A stretch of 64,000 bases of DNA from Alphaproteobacteria bacterium HT1-32 (GTDB lineage: Bacteria > Pseudomonadota > Alphaproteobacteria > Rhodospirillales > HT1-32). Shown one piece after another: positions 18,063-27,960 of this stretch (its first letter is position 1; each line of letters begins with the position of its first letter). The stretch is taken from contig WJPL01000001.1 of NCBI GenBank assembly GCA_009649675.1, forward strand, positions 1,260,469-1,324,468. The letters run 5' to 3'. The notes below the pieces were generated by a model. It worked only from the letters and a program-made list of their open reading frames with translations. It ran no database searches and was not told the DNA's origin. The translations under genes were made by a program, and so were the position numbers.

Positions 18063-19112
18063 TTACTGGAAGATGATTTCCACACGGCGGTTCTGCGGCT
18101 CGCGCACACCATCTTCTGTCGGGACCAGAGGCTCGGCCTCACCCTTGAAGGTAATGACGATCTGATCGGCCGGGATACCCTGGCGAACCAGTTCTGCCCG
18201 GACGCTTTCGGCGCGGCGCTCGCTGAGTGCCAGGTTGTAACGGTTGGTACCGGAACGGTCAGCATGACCCGTTGCCATCAGGCGGGTGATCTTGCCGATC
18301 TTGGCATTGGCAGCCGCTGTGCGGACAACTTCCGACGAGTCCGGACGAAGTTCGGCACGGTCGAAGTCAAAGAACACCAGATAGGTGCCCGGAACCTGCG
18401 GAACCGGCGGCGGTGCTGCCGGAGCAGGGGCTGCGGCAACAGGCTGCGGAGCCGGAGAAGCAGGTGCCTTCGGTTCGGCAAACGACCAGCGCAGACCCAC
18501 CATGAAGCGATGTTCATTGAACTCTGCATCCACATCCGTACCCGCGCGGGTCGTGAAGCTTGGGTCCAGCGTCGCGATGTAGCGATAATCAGCTGTCAGC
18601 GAAAGCTTCTCATTGATCGGGAAGGCCAGACCGGCGATGCCCTGATAGGCGAAATCAACGCTCTTGTCGTTGATCGACGAACCACCGACCGGCGAAGCAC
18701 CATCAGCACCGATACGGGCCGCACCAACACCGACACCGACATAAGGCGTCACTGCCCAGCCGAGATTGATATCATAAAGGCCGTTCACCATCAGTGCATA
18801 GGCGTTCGAGTCGCCACTGCCGTTTGCCGCACCCTTGATCGAGTCGACATCGCTGGCGCTGTATGAGCCTTCGAGTTCGGTACGAAAACCGTTGCTGTAG
18901 GCATATCCGACGTTACCACGAACAACCCAGCCGGTTTCAAAATCAACCGTTGTGTTGATCCCTGAACCGGTCAGGTCAGTATCACCACGCTGGGCAACAC
19001 CACCGGCAATGCCGAGGTAATAGCCCGGAATGGTATCCGCAGCGGTCGCGACACCTGCCATCAGTACAGATGCGGCAGCGATTGAGAGGGTTCGCAGAGT
19101 CGAGAAGGACAC
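18063..19112 (-). CDS. OmpA-family outer-membrane protein
   Basis: 349 residues. Signal peptide about 1-24 (GVATAA). Residues about 28-212 form an eight-stranded OmpA/OmpW-like beta-barrel (GYYLGIAGGVAQRG, then alternating aromatic strands ending in VGLRWSF). An Ala/Pro-rich linker (about 215-240) leads to the C-terminal peptidoglycan-binding OmpA domain with YLVFFDFDRAEL, ATGHADRSGTNRYNLALSERRA and NRRVEIIF. It anchors the outer membrane to the cell wall. Single-gene unit with a strong terminator, as expected for an abundant envelope protein. Confidence 0.95.
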   Translation of the reverse strand: MSFSTLRTLSIAAASVLMAGVATAADTIPGYYLGIAGGVAQRGDTDLTGSGINTTVDFETGWVVRGNVGYAYSNGFRTELEGSYSASDVDSIKGAANGSGDSNAYALMVNGLYDINLGWAVTPYVGVGVGAARIGADGASPVGGSSINDKSVDFAYQGIAGLAFPINEKLSLTADYRYIATLDPSFTTRAGTDVDAEFNEHRFMVGLRWSFAEPKAPASPAPQPVAAAPAPAAPPPVPQVPGTYLVFFDFDRAELRPDSSEVVRTAAANAKIGKITRLMATGHADRSGTNRYNLALSERRAESVRAELVRQGIPADQIVITFKGEAEPLVPTEDGVREPQNRRVEIIFQ

Positions 19113-19201
19113 GGTCCATGCTCCAAAGTAAAATTAAGGCTATTGCCTGTATAGCCGGTTTATAGAAGAAGGCTTGATCCAACGCAAGACAGCCAACGCG
19201 C

Positions 19202-20113
19202 CTAATCGCTATTTGTTCCGGCTATGCGCTCTCTGTGCAACACATACAGACCTGATCCCACGATAATGGCGATTCCGACCCAGGTAAGCGGGTCCGGAAA
19301 GTCGCCGAAAATGAAGAATCCAAGTAATGTTGCGCTGATAATCTCCAGATACTGGAAGGGGGCCAGCAGGCTGGCCGGCGCCCGCTTGAAACCGTTGACG
19401 ACCAGCAAATGGGCGATAGTGCCGATAAGCCCCAGCAAAATCAGCAACGCCCAATGGTCGGGAGACAGCCAAACCGGCGTCACCACGGCGATATCCATGC
19501 TGCCACCGGCCACCAGTGCGACCGACATGACCAGCAGGCCGGAAAGCCCTGCCGTCAGCTGCATGATGACCGGGTCTGCACCCTGTGCAAGCGACCGGGT
19601 GAGCGCCAGATAGATGGCGAAGCAACAGGCTGCCCCAATCGGCAGCAAAGCTGGCAGCCCGAATATTGCGTAACTGGGCCGGATAATCATCAGCGCGCCG
19701 ATAAAGCCGACGAGAATGGCACCGATACGCCGCCAGCCAATCGTTTCTCCAAGAAAAACCGCCGAGATGAGAGTCAGAATAAAAGGTTCAACAAAGAAGA
19801 TCGCAATCGCATCTGCCATCGGCAGATATTTCAGCGAGGCAAAGAACATCAGTGTCGCCATCGCAATCAGGAACCCGCGGGCAAAATGTACAAACGGCCG
19901 CCTGAACGCATCTGCCGCCCGTTTCCGGAGCAGCACAAACGGCAGCAGAATAAGGCTCTGAACCAGAAAGCGACCCCAGGCGACCTGACCGGCCGCCACA
20001 TCGTCACTGAGAAACTTTGCAATCGCGTCAATGCCGGGGATAACCAGCATGCCCGCCGTCATCAGCAGAATACCATCGACATGGGCCGAACGCGGTTTCA
20101 CCGCCAGCGTCAC
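19202..20113 (-). CDS. DMT-superfamily transporter (EamA type)
   Basis: 303 residues with about ten hydrophobic segments in two EamA repeats (roughly residues 12-145 and 155-290), the hallmark of RhaT/YdcZ-like metabolite exporters. The second repeat ends in VGIAIIVGSGLYVLHRERI. The frame begins at GTG 20113; a later Met near residue 18 is an alternative. Substrate unknown; relatives export amino acids or other small metabolites. Confidence 0.85.
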   Translation of the reverse strand: MTLAVKPRSAHVDGILLMTAGMLVIPGIDAIAKFLSDDVAAGQVAWGRFLVQSLILLPFVLLRKRAADAFRRPFVHFARGFLIAMATLMFFASLKYLPMADAIAIFFVEPFILTLISAVFLGETIGWRRIGAILVGFIGALMIIRPSYAIFGLPALLPIGAACCFAIYLALTRSLAQGADPVIMQLTAGLSGLLVMSVALVAGGSMDIAVVTPVWLSPDHWALLILLGLIGTIAHLLVVNGFKRAPASLLAPFQYLEIISATLLGFFIFGDFPDPLTWVGIAIIVGSGLYVLHRERIAGTNSD

Positions 20114-20270
20114 AGGTGACGGTCCTGCGTCACCGACAGCCCCACCGGAGGCTCAACCTCTGCCCGAACTGGAAAATATGCCATCAGCATCCCGATCAAC
20201 TGCAATCTGCACATCAGCATGTACAGGCGGATGACCGGAATAACCAGTCCGGAGGAGCCGGGCCGGGTGA

Positions 20271-23200
20271 TCAGAAAAGGAAATTGTCGTCTTCGTCAGA
20301 AACCAGCAGACCGACTTCGTTCTCACGCTGGCCCTGCAGATAATCGTCACCAGCGCGGTGGCCGATCCATTCAATGTCGAAGTCATCCGCGCCTTTGGCA
20401 TAATAGGCATCGCCATTCGGCTTGCGCCACAGCACATCATCACGGCCATCATTATCGAAGTCCGCGATATCCAGAACTTCATAGCCCCCGCGATAGCCGG
20501 CCGCCTGCTGGTCTGACGGATCCCCCGACAGATGCGCCCAGACAAAGCCGCTGCCCTGACTGCGCCAGAGAACATCGGCCTCACCATCGCCATTGAAGTC
20601 CCCTGTACCGAGGAAATCGTTATCCGCGCGCATGCCCATCCACAGCTGGTCGTTCACATCACCGCTACGCAGGGCAAAGGTCGCGCCGGTATCCGTATTG
20701 CGCCAGATCGCATCGTCCTGCCCGTCGCCGTTCAGGTCGGCAATAGCCAGCAATTCGTCCGAGCCACGATACTGCATCCAGAGTGAATTATTCTGGTCAC
20801 CGGACTGGAAGGCAAAGGTCGAGCCGGTGGCCTGATCGCGCCAGAGAACGTCATCCTTGCCATCGCCATTGAAATCGCCAATGCCGAGCAGGTCATCGCC
20901 ATCACGGAAGTTCATCCAGATCGATTGCGACGGATTACCGGAGTAATTCGCGTAAGTGGATTTCGAGGTCGCGTTCTGCCAGAGAATATCTGTCGCGCCA
21001 TCACCATTGAAATCGCCGATACCGAGGAAATCCGTTCCGGTTTTCGTGCCGATATTCGTCACATCGCCGGGATTTCCGCCATTCATGATGAAGGTCCAGC
21101 CCGAGGATGTGTTCTGCCACAGCAGATCATCGGAACCATCGCCATCGAAGTCAGCCAGCGCCAGCAGTTCGCGCCCCGGCAGAGAACCAAGGACCGTCTG
21201 ATCATTGACGTCGCCGTCATTCATGATGAAGGTCCAGCCGCTGGCCGGATTCTGCCACAACAGATCCTCGCCGCCATCACCGTCAAAGTCGCCCCGTGCC
21301 AGCAGGTCACGCCCGGCAAGGAAGCCGAAATCAAGCTGGTCCGACTTGTCACCATTCAGCCAGGCATAGGTCCAGCCCGTGGTGTCGGAACGCCAGATCA
21401 TGTCGAAACCGTTGGCCGGGTCCGTGCCTTCAAACTGCGAGGGATGGCTCTCCCCCCAGGCCAGCGTCACATCGTCGAAGACCAGGCTTTCAATACCGGT
21501 CAGATGGTCTGTCCCGTTCGGTCCCGACTTATGAGTAACGGTGCCTTCATCGTAATCGATGCTGTAGTCGGCAATATTGCCGCTGAAGACCGCCGTATCG
21601 TTACCGGCACCACCGGAAAGCGTATCGTTACCTTCGCCGCCTGCCAGCGTGTCATCACCGCGCATGCCGGAGAGGATATTGTCTGCTGCATTGCCGGTCA
21701 GGATATCGTTGCCATCACCGCCGATCACATCCTCGATCACCGTTCCGGTGTCAAAGCTGATGTCATGACCATAGAGGGAACTGGTCGCGCCATTATCCAG
21801 ATCAATATCCAGATCCGACAGCACCGCGGCAAAATTCAGCACATCCCTGCCCGCATTATCGCTGATCAGGCCGCGACCGGCCTCACCGCCATGACGGGCC
21901 CATTCTTCGGTGAAGAAATAGGTATCATCATCGCTGGCAGCATCGCCCAGCAGGGTCAGGCTCCAGCTTTCCAGGGTCCCGGAGGAGGCGCCGGTCAGAT
22001 TGTCTGTAACCCGCAGGGTCCAGTCCCCGGCACCGTCTTCACCCCAGAAATTCACGCTTCCCAGATCGAAGCGGATATCCTGTGTTGAATAGTAATAGGT
22101 GCCATCACTGTAACCCGGATTATCGACCAGCAGGCTGACCGTGCCATCCGGTGAAATCAGTTCAACCGTCAGATCGCTGTTGCGGGTATGGTCGATCTCC
22201 ACATGCACCATCACCCGGTCGATTTCGATCGCCGGGGCACTCAGCGTGATCGTATCGGTAATTGTCCCGAGATTGGTGATCGCCAGATTCGGGGCGCTCG
22301 ACGCGGTCACGGTTTCCAGATTCTGATAGGTGCTCTGATCGGTCCAGCTTTCTGCCAGACGAACCGCCGCATGGGCATCCGTCAGGCCAAAACCGTAGCC
22401 ATAATGATAGGTCAGGCCGCCGCCATTCCAGTTCGAGGCGCCGTTGACCAGCCAGCCATCATCTGTCGGCAGCGGGTTCTGTGATGACAGGGCCAGAATT
22501 TCCTGCACATCGCGATAGCCAAGCAGCGGGTTGGCTTCCAGCATCAGCGCGGTGACCCCCGCCACGGCCGGTGCCGCAAAAGAAGTCCCGTTCGCGACAA
22601 CGTAATCGCCGGAAGTGTAGCCGCCGTCAGTCCGGTCAGTCGTGTAGATCGCCTCACCCGGTGCCGATGTCAGAACCGTTGCACCCTGAACCGAGAAATC
22701 CGAAACCTCCCCGGCCTCGTTGGTCGCACCGACCGTGATGACATAGGGATTGTTCTGGAAGGCGTGATTGTTCGCGTTCTCACCATACTGGGCATAATTG
22801 CCACTGGCGAAGGTGATGATTTGTCCGAGCCCGTCGCGCTCAGCCGAAACCGCATTGATCAGGGCTGTTTCAGCCGCCGCAAAGACCGGCTTGTCGAAAT
22901 TGTCGTAATAAGCGCCGTAATAGCCCCAGGAATTGGTCAGGATGTCAGCCGCGCCGGCATGGTCCATCGCGTCAACCCAGCGGTTGAGCGGCACCCCCGC
23001 CGGGCCAACGGTAAAGCCGGTGATATCCGCGCCATGGGCAATCCCGACGGTGCCGGAACCATCGATCGCGCCGGCAATGACACCGGCCAGCGCGGTGCCA
23101 TGGTTTTCACCATTGCTGCTGGCATAAGCATCGTCGTCGCCGGTCTTCGCATCATAATCCAGATCCGTGCGATAGGCCGCCGCCAGATCCGGATGGTCAT

Positions 23201-23516
23201 ACTGAATACCGCTGTCGATGATCCCGATGACAACACCGCTGCCGGTATACTCATCCCAGACATCCAGCAGGTTCAGGTCGGCATCCGGATTGACTGTGTT
23301 GTTCAGATGCCACTGGTTCGGGACTTCCGGGTCAGCGGGCACTGTTCCGTAAAGCTCTGCCGTCGGCTCCGATATTGCCGCGCGCTCTGCCTTAACGGCA
23401 GCCCGCTCCTGCAACTCGGCACGACGCAGCACCGCATGAGGCAGAATTTCAGCGGAAAAATCATCGGTCCAGCGGGAGTCGAACGGACCGGTTCGCAGAT
23501 TGATCAGATCAATCAC
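20271..23516 (-). CDS. Secreted S8 subtilase with P-domain, RTX repeats and FG-GAP array
   Basis: 1081 residues. There is no Sec signal peptide. The subtilase domain (about 90-390) has all active-site residues: Asp101 in GIIDSG, His139 in ENHGTALAG, Asn240 in ASGN and Ser312 in NGTSFAAP. A proprotein-convertase P-domain (about 425-525, VELISPDGT...GDWTLRVTD) follows. Then come a few glycine-rich RTX calcium repeats (about 595-645, GGDGNDILTG), then seven DxNGDGxxDxLW calcium loops of an FG-GAP/VCBS array (about 700-1060). The C-terminus DEDDNFLF resembles type I secretion signals. I infer an extracellular calcium-dependent protease exported by a T1SS encoded elsewhere. Monocistronic by appearance. 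Confidence 0.93.
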   Translation of the reverse strand: MIDLINLRTGPFDSRWTDDFSAEILPHAVLRRAELQERAAVKAERAAISEPTAELYGTVPADPEVPNQWHLNNTVNPDADLNLLDVWDEYTGSGVVIGIIDSGIQYDHPDLAAAYRTDLDYDAKTGDDDAYASSNGENHGTALAGVIAGAIDGSGTVGIAHGADITGFTVGPAGVPLNRWVDAMDHAGAADILTNSWGYYGAYYDNFDKPVFAAAETALINAVSAERDGLGQIITFASGNYAQYGENANNHAFQNNPYVITVGATNEAGEVSDFSVQGATVLTSAPGEAIYTTDRTDGGYTSGDYVVANGTSFAAPAVAGVTALMLEANPLLGYRDVQEILALSSQNPLPTDDGWLVNGASNWNGGGLTYHYGYGFGLTDAHAAVRLAESWTDQSTYQNLETVTASSAPNLAITNLGTITDTITLSAPAIEIDRVMVHVEIDHTRNSDLTVELISPDGTVSLLVDNPGYSDGTYYYSTQDIRFDLGSVNFWGEDGAGDWTLRVTDNLTGASSGTLESWSLTLLGDAASDDDTYFFTEEWARHGGEAGRGLISDNAGRDVLNFAAVLSDLDIDLDNGATSSLYGHDISFDTGTVIEDVIGGDGNDILTGNAADNILSGMRGDDTLAGGEGNDTLSGGAGNDTAVFSGNIADYSIDYDEGTVTHKSGPNGTDHLTGIESLVFDDVTLAWGESHPSQFEGTDPANGFDMIWRSDTTGWTYAWLNGDKSDQLDFGFLAGRDLLARGDFDGDGGEDLLWQNPASGWTFIMNDGDVNDQTVLGSLPGRELLALADFDGDGSDDLLWQNTSSGWTFIMNGGNPGDVTNIGTKTGTDFLGIGDFNGDGATDILWQNATSKSTYANYSGNPSQSIWMNFRDGDDLLGIGDFNGDGKDDVLWRDQATGSTFAFQSGDQNNSLWMQYRGSDELLAIADLNGDGQDDAIWRNTDTGATFALRSGDVNDQLWMGMRADNDFLGTGDFNGDGEADVLWRSQGSGFVWAHLSGDPSDQQAAGYRGGYEVLDIADFDNDGRDDVLWRKPNGDAYYAKGADDFDIEWIGHRAGDDYLQGQRENEVGLLVSDEDDNFLF
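20340..21420 (-). repeat. Tandem FG-GAP repeats within the subtilase gene
   Basis: About seven units of roughly 52 codons (156 bases), each with a DxDGDGxxDxLW calcium loop followed by a TGxTFxxxxGD strand pair. Units are diverged but clearly alignable, implying old duplications. They would build a beta-propeller or extended calcium-loaded stalk at the C-terminus. Confidence 0.85.
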
Positions 23517-23627
23517 GTTCCTGCCTCCAGCCTGTTCCAGCCGGACGCGACGTCAGCGAATAGGGTCATCGCAGTCATTACACCGAGATATATACTATTC
23601 CGGCGAAATCACCGTAAATGACGGCCA

Positions 23628-24815
23628 TCACACCCCAACAGCATCACTCAGATGATCTATTGCAGCCTGAACGGCCCCTTTTTCACGTGGAATGCCGATG
23701 GCTCCCAGCCCCATATCGATCACCGAGAGGGTTCCCAGAAGCATCGGTGCGTTGACATAACCCATATGCGCGATCCGGAAAGCACGGCCTGAAAACTCGC
23801 CAATGCCAACACCCAGAATAACGCCTGCCTTGTGTTCACAATAGGCCAGCAGCTGCATCACATGCGCCGGGTCTTTCACCAGAACGGGGGTCACAGAGGG
23901 CGCACGATGTTCCGGCGTTTCGATATTGAAGCCAAGCGAGCCGCCCCGGCTCCAGACCTCAACCGCCTTGTGGACAGCACCAGCCAGCAGGCGGTGGCGA
24001 GTGAAAACATTCTCCAGCCCTTCTTCCAACAGCATGTCGAGCGACTTGCGAAGCGCGAAAAGCCCGTGCACCGGGGGCGTGCCACAGAACTTCATGTAAT
24101 GCATTTCACCCTGACGCGCGGTCCAGTCCCAGTATCTTGTCCGCAGATCAGCAGTTTGATGCGCCCGTGCCGCTTTCGGTCCGGCGGCGACAAAACTCAG
24201 ACCCGGTGGTGACATCAGACCTTTCTGCGATCCGGTCACCGCCACATCGACACCCCAGTCATCCATATCGAACGGTGTGGTGCCCAGCGAGGCGATTGTA
24301 TCGACCATGAACAAGGCGTCATGACCGGCGGCATCAATGGCCCGGCGGATTGCCGGAACATCGTTCAGCACCCCGGAGGCGGTATCGATCTGCACCACCA
24401 GAACGGCTTTGATATCTGCGGCATCCGGCGCTTTCAGACGGGCTTCGACAGCCGCCGGGTCAACGGCCTTGCGCTCGTCCTGCTCCAGCACCTCAACCTC
24501 GACACCCATCATGGACGCCATTTCGCCCCAGCCCACGGCAAAGCGGCCACTTTGCAGCACCAGCACCTTGTCGCCGCGGGAAAGCGTGTTTGTCAGCGCC
24601 GCTTCCCAGGCACCATGACCATTGGAGATATAGATATAGGTATCGCCTTCCGTGCCGAAGACCTTCTTCAGATCGGCCAGACAACTGGTGGTTATGCCAA
24701 CCAGTTCACCCTTGTAGATTTCAATAGCCGGGCGATGCATCGCCGCCAGCACAGGCTCGGGAATATTCGTCGGCCCCGGAATGGCGAGAAATTCCCGCCC
24801 GGTCTTCAGCGTCAT
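23628..24815 (-). CDS. Class V aminotransferase (alanine/serine-glyoxylate type)
   Basis: 395 residues. It begins with the hallmark FLAIPGPTNIPEPVLAAMHRP, has NGHGAWEAALTNTLSRGD near residue 75, and the PLP-lysine in TGSQKGLMSPPGLSFVA near 195. The family transfers amino groups from serine, alanine or related donors to glyoxylate (serine cycle, photorespiration-like metabolism) or acts on purine-derived substrates. Open sequence extends upstream, but the ATG at 24815 after GGAGATTAAC is the right start and avoids overlap with the hydrolase gene. Last of a minus-strand series beginning at pcaI; the 106-base gap makes co-transcription uncertain. Confidence 0.9.
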   Translation of the reverse strand: MTLKTGREFLAIPGPTNIPEPVLAAMHRPAIEIYKGELVGITTSCLADLKKVFGTEGDTYIYISNGHGAWEAALTNTLSRGDKVLVLQSGRFAVGWGEMASMMGVEVEVLEQDERKAVDPAAVEARLKAPDAADIKAVLVVQIDTASGVLNDVPAIRRAIDAAGHDALFMVDTIASLGTTPFDMDDWGVDVAVTGSQKGLMSPPGLSFVAAGPKAARAHQTADLRTRYWDWTARQGEMHYMKFCGTPPVHGLFALRKSLDMLLEEGLENVFTRHRLLAGAVHKAVEVWSRGGSLGFNIETPEHRAPSVTPVLVKDPAHVMQLLAYCEHKAGVILGVGIGEFSGRAFRIAHMGYVNAPMLLGTLSVIDMGLGAIGIPREKGAVQAAIDHLSDAVGV

Positions 24816-24921
24816 GTTAATCTCCAGTGGATAATCCCGTTGACGGCGGGACATTGCCACGAAGCTGCGGCCCGGAAAACCCATATCCATGCAGCATATC
24901 GGGCCGACAGTCCGATGGTGT

Positions 24922-25833
24922 CTACCGTTGTTGCCCCAGCCAGTCAGCAATCCGTTCAAGGACAGCGTCCTGATTGCGCCAGTGCAACAGCTCGTGCGGC
25001 GCCTCATCCCAGTATTTGATTGCCGCCAGATCACCCAGATGCCCGGCCAGCGCCCTGATGGATTTGCGCGCAACAACCCGGTCCTGCCCCCCGTGCATCA
25101 GCAAAACCGGCAGCCTCACCTGCGGGGCCAGATCAGATGCCATATCCGTCAGCCGGATCAGGCCCCAGTAGGTATCGATCCGGACATCCCGGACAATACG
25201 GGGATCAGACGAAAGACGGCGATAAGCCTGATCGGTATGCAGGGCGTTCCCACGGTCGTTATGGACCGTAACCTCTGGCAGGATATGCGCCGCCGTCCAG
25301 AGGAAGGCATTATAGCAGTATCGGAAGGTAACATCTTCACGAACCGCCGGGGCCGCGAGGATCAGCCCGTCGACATCCGGCAGCATCCCGCTGCCGGCAG
25401 CGGCCAGGGCGACACCGCCACCCATACTTTCCCCCATGACATAGACCGGCAGGTCGCCAAACCGCCCGCGGATGATCTGCACCGCATCCCGCAGATCACC
25501 CGTCATGGTTTCCCGGCCACTCCACCGGCCCTGCGGAGACGTGTCACCAAAACCGCGCTGGTCAAAGGCAACCACGGTATAGCCGCGCAAGGCCAGCGCT
25601 GGTCCGATATCCTCAAAAGCCAGCCGGAAGTCGCCGAAGGAATGCAGCGCGATCAGAACAGCGTCGGGCGTTCCCTCAGCCTGCCAGACCGAAACAGGAA
25701 GGCGTTTGCCGTCCCGCATGACCAGTTCATCACGGTCCCAGTAAGGATCCGTCCCGGCATCTCCCGCCGGAAGATATTGCGGGGCACAGGCCGCCAGCAG
25801 CCACACCGCCATGATGCTCATCACCCTGTTCAT
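24922..25833 (-). CDS. Alpha/beta hydrolase lipoprotein (monoacylglycerol lipase-like)
   Basis: 303 residues. The N-terminus MNRVMSIMAVWLLAACAPQ carries a lipobox (LAAC, Cys16), so the protein is probably lipid-anchored. The serine-hydrolase fold shows LIALHSFGD (oxyanion loop), VVAFDQRGFG, the nucleophile elbow GESMGGG, LMHGGQDRVV with the acid, and a late His (EAPHEL). Relatives hydrolyse acylglycerols or lysophospholipids. It is 58 bases after pcaF on the same strand. The specific substrate is not evident. Confidence 0.87.
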   Translation of the reverse strand: MNRVMSIMAVWLLAACAPQYLPAGDAGTDPYWDRDELVMRDGKRLPVSVWQAEGTPDAVLIALHSFGDFRLAFEDIGPALALRGYTVVAFDQRGFGDTSPQGRWSGRETMTGDLRDAVQIIRGRFGDLPVYVMGESMGGGVALAAAGSGMLPDVDGLILAAPAVREDVTFRYCYNAFLWTAAHILPEVTVHNDRGNALHTDQAYRRLSSDPRIVRDVRIDTYWGLIRLTDMASDLAPQVRLPVLLMHGGQDRVVARKSIRALAGHLGDLAAIKYWDEAPHELLHWRNQDAVLERIADWLGQQR

Positions 25834-25891
25834 CAGGACGACGTGGGGATGATGCAGCCCCGGTCCAAGTTATAATGGACCGGGTGTCAGA

Positions 25892-27094
25892 TCAGACCCG
25901 CTCGATCAGCAGTGCGATGCCCTGTCCGACCCCGATGCACATGGTGCAGAGCGCATAGCGACCGCCGCGCCGTTTTAGTTCGTAGGCTGCGGTTGTCACC
26001 AGACGGGCGCCGCTCATACCCAGCGGGTGACCCAGTGCAATCGCTCCGCCATTCGGGTTCACATGTTCGGCATCATCCGGCAGACCCAGATCACGGGTCA
26101 CGGCCAGTCCCTGTGCTGCGAAGGCTTCGTTCAGTTCGATAATGTCGATATCACCCAGCGCAATGCCGGTCTGTGCCAGCAGTTTCTTTGTCGCCGGTGC
26201 CGGACCAAAGCCCATGATCCGCGGCTCAACCCCGGCGGTTGCCATACCGACAACCCGTGCCATCGGGGTCAGCCCGTTTGCCGCCGCCGCTTTTTCGTTC
26301 GCCAGAATCAGGGCACAGGCCCCATCATTGACGCCAGACGCATTCCCGGCGGTTACACTGCCGTTTTCACGAAAGGGTGCACCCAGCTTTGCCAGCTGTT
26401 CGAGGCTGGTTTCCCGCGGATGTTCGTCTGTATTGACGACCAGAGGATCACCCTTGCGCTGGGGAATGACCACCGGCGTGATTTCCTCTGCCAGCCGCCC
26501 GGCAGCAATGGCTGCGGCAGCACGCTGTTGTGAACGGAGCGCAAATGCATCCTGGTCCGCGCGTGAGATATTGAAATCTGCGGCGACGTTCTCGGCGGTT
26601 TCCGGCATCGAATCGACACCATACTGGGTTTTCATGATCTTGTTGACGAAACGCCAGCCAATCGTCGTGTCATAGATTTCAGCATTCCGGGAAAAGGCAG
26701 TGCTGGCCTTCGGCATCACGAAGGGGGCGCGGCTCATGCTTTCAACGCCACCGGCAATCATGAAAGCGGTCTCGCCGGACTTGATGGCGCGGGCTGCCGT
26801 GCCAACTGCATCCATCCCCGACCCGCAGAGACGGTTCACCGTGGCCCCCGGAACAGTCGCACTCAGACCTGCAAGCAGGCTCGACATATGAGCCACGTTG
26901 CGATTGTCCTCACCCGCCTGATTGGCGCAGCCATAATAGACATCATCGACCGCCTGCCAGTCAGCATCAGGATGACGCCGCAGCAGGGCACTGATCGGAA
27001 TCGCCCCCAGATCATCAGCCCGAACGGAACTGAGACCGCCGCCAAAGCGGCCGATGGGCGTGCGGATGGCGTCACAGATAAAGGCGTCGTTCAT
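25892..27094 (-). CDS. pcaF: Acetyl-CoA acyltransferase, probably 3-oxoadipyl-CoA thiolase
   Basis: 400 residues, full thiolase length. Nucleophile Cys is in [15 protein letters not shown] (near residue 90), His in [17 protein letters not shown], and the second Cys in [18 protein letters not shown] at the end. The start [30 protein letters not shown] is typical of PcaF/PaaJ. It should cleave 3-oxoadipyl-CoA to succinyl-CoA and acetyl-CoA, the last step of the beta-ketoadipate pathway, which fits the two CoA-transferase genes just upstream and the PcaR-like regulator. Confidence 0.92.
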   Translation of the reverse strand: MNDAFICDAIRTPIGRFGGGLSSVRADDLGAIPISALLRRHPDADWQAVDDVYYGCANQAGEDNRNVAHMSSLLAGLSATVPGATVNRLCGSGMDAVGTAARAIKSGETAFMIAGGVESMSRAPFVMPKASTAFSRNAEIYDTTIGWRFVNKIMKTQYGVDSMPETAENVAADFNISRADQDAFALRSQQRAAAAIAAGRLAEEITPVVIPQRKGDPLVVNTDEHPRETSLEQLAKLGAPFRENGSVTAGNASGVNDGACALILANEKAAAANGLTPMARVVGMATAGVEPRIMGFGPAPATKKLLAQTGIALGDIDIIELNEAFAAQGLAVTRDLGLPDDAEHVNPNGGAIALGHPLGMSGARLVTTAAYELKRRGGRYALCTMCIGVGQGIALLIERV

Positions 27095-27180
27095 GTCAGT
27101 TTCCTGTAAATATGTGCCCGTCCGGCACTCAGACCCGGTTGAAATCGTCTGCGGGATATTAACGCCCCCGCAGCGACAAT

Positions 27181-27960
27181 CTAGCCCCCATGCGCCTTTG
27201 CCGTCCGGGCCTTGAGATCACGCAGGACCTGCAGTTCTTCTGCTGTCGGTGGCGGCGTCTCATCCAGATGGTCTGCAAAGCGGAGCTTCCAGCCGGTCAC
27301 GTCAGCCGCCTGTTCGCGGGTACAGCCCGGATGCAGCTGGGTCATGATGAACTCACCCGTGCCCGGTTCCGGACGCAACATGCCGAGGTCGGTAATGATG
27401 ACACTTGGCCCTTTGCCCGGGATATTCAGGGCATCCCGGCTGTCACCACCCTTGTAATTTCCGACAGAGGTAATGAAGTCGAGCTTGTCGACAAAGCTGC
27501 GCGGTGACTGGCGCAGCAGCACAAAGACTTCCTTGCTGGAGGTCGCAATTTCCGGTGCTCCACCACCACCCGGCAGACGGGTTTTCGGGCTGTCATAATC
27601 ACCGATGACCGTCGTGTTGATATTTCCGAAACGGTCAATCTGGGCCGCCCCCAGAAAACCAACATCAATCCGTCCGCCCTGCAGCCAGTAGCGGAACATC
27701 TCGGGCACCGAAACCACAGTCTGTGCGGTTTCCGCCAGTTCCCCGTCACCAATCGACAGCGGCAGGATGTCCGGCTTGGTGGCGATGGTACCTGATTCAT
27801 AGATCAGCACCACATCCGGGGCATGTGTCAGCCGCGCCAGATTGGCCGCCGCGCTGGGCTGGCCGATCCCGACAAAACAAACCGTGTCATTCGCCAGCAT
27901 CCGCGATGCGGCAACGACCATCATCTCATCCGAGCTGTATTCACTTTTGGACTCAGACAT
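27181..27960 (-). CDS. pcaJ: CoA-transferase subunit B (3-oxoadipate CoA-transferase type)
   Basis: 259 residues of the family I CoA-transferase beta subunit. The probable catalytic Glu is in LIYESGTI (near residue 56). [28 protein letters not shown] and [10 protein letters not shown] are conserved. With subunit A it would move CoA from succinyl-CoA to 3-oxoadipate. The length and the 'CatJ/GctB-like' sequence, rather than a classical 210-residue PcaJ, mean glutaconate- or 3-oxoacid-type specificity is also possible; context with pcaF and pcaR favours 3-oxoadipate. Its start overlaps the end of the A subunit gene by eight bases. Confidence 0.85.
   Translation of the reverse strand: MSESKSEYSSDEMMVVAASRMLANDTVCFVGIGQPSAAANLARLTHAPDVVLIYESGTIATKPDILPLSIGDGELAETAQTVVSVPEMFRYWLQGGRIDVGFLGAAQIDRFGNINTTVIGDYDSPKTRLPGGGGAPEIATSSKEVFVLLRQSPRSFVDKLDFITSVGNYKGGDSRDALNIPGKGPSVIITDLGMLRPEPGTGEFIMTQLHPGCTREQAADVTGWKLRFADHLDETPPPTAEELQVLRDLKARTAKAHGG

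Noticed and set aside
21570-21730. Short glycine-rich repeats considered as a CRISPR-like array
   Set aside because: They translate in frame to RTX nonapeptides inside the subtilase and are not identical, spaced repeats.
20925-22088. 387-codon open frame opposite the subtilase
   Set aside because: It reflects the repetitive minus-strand FG-GAP/RTX coding sequence; no family features.
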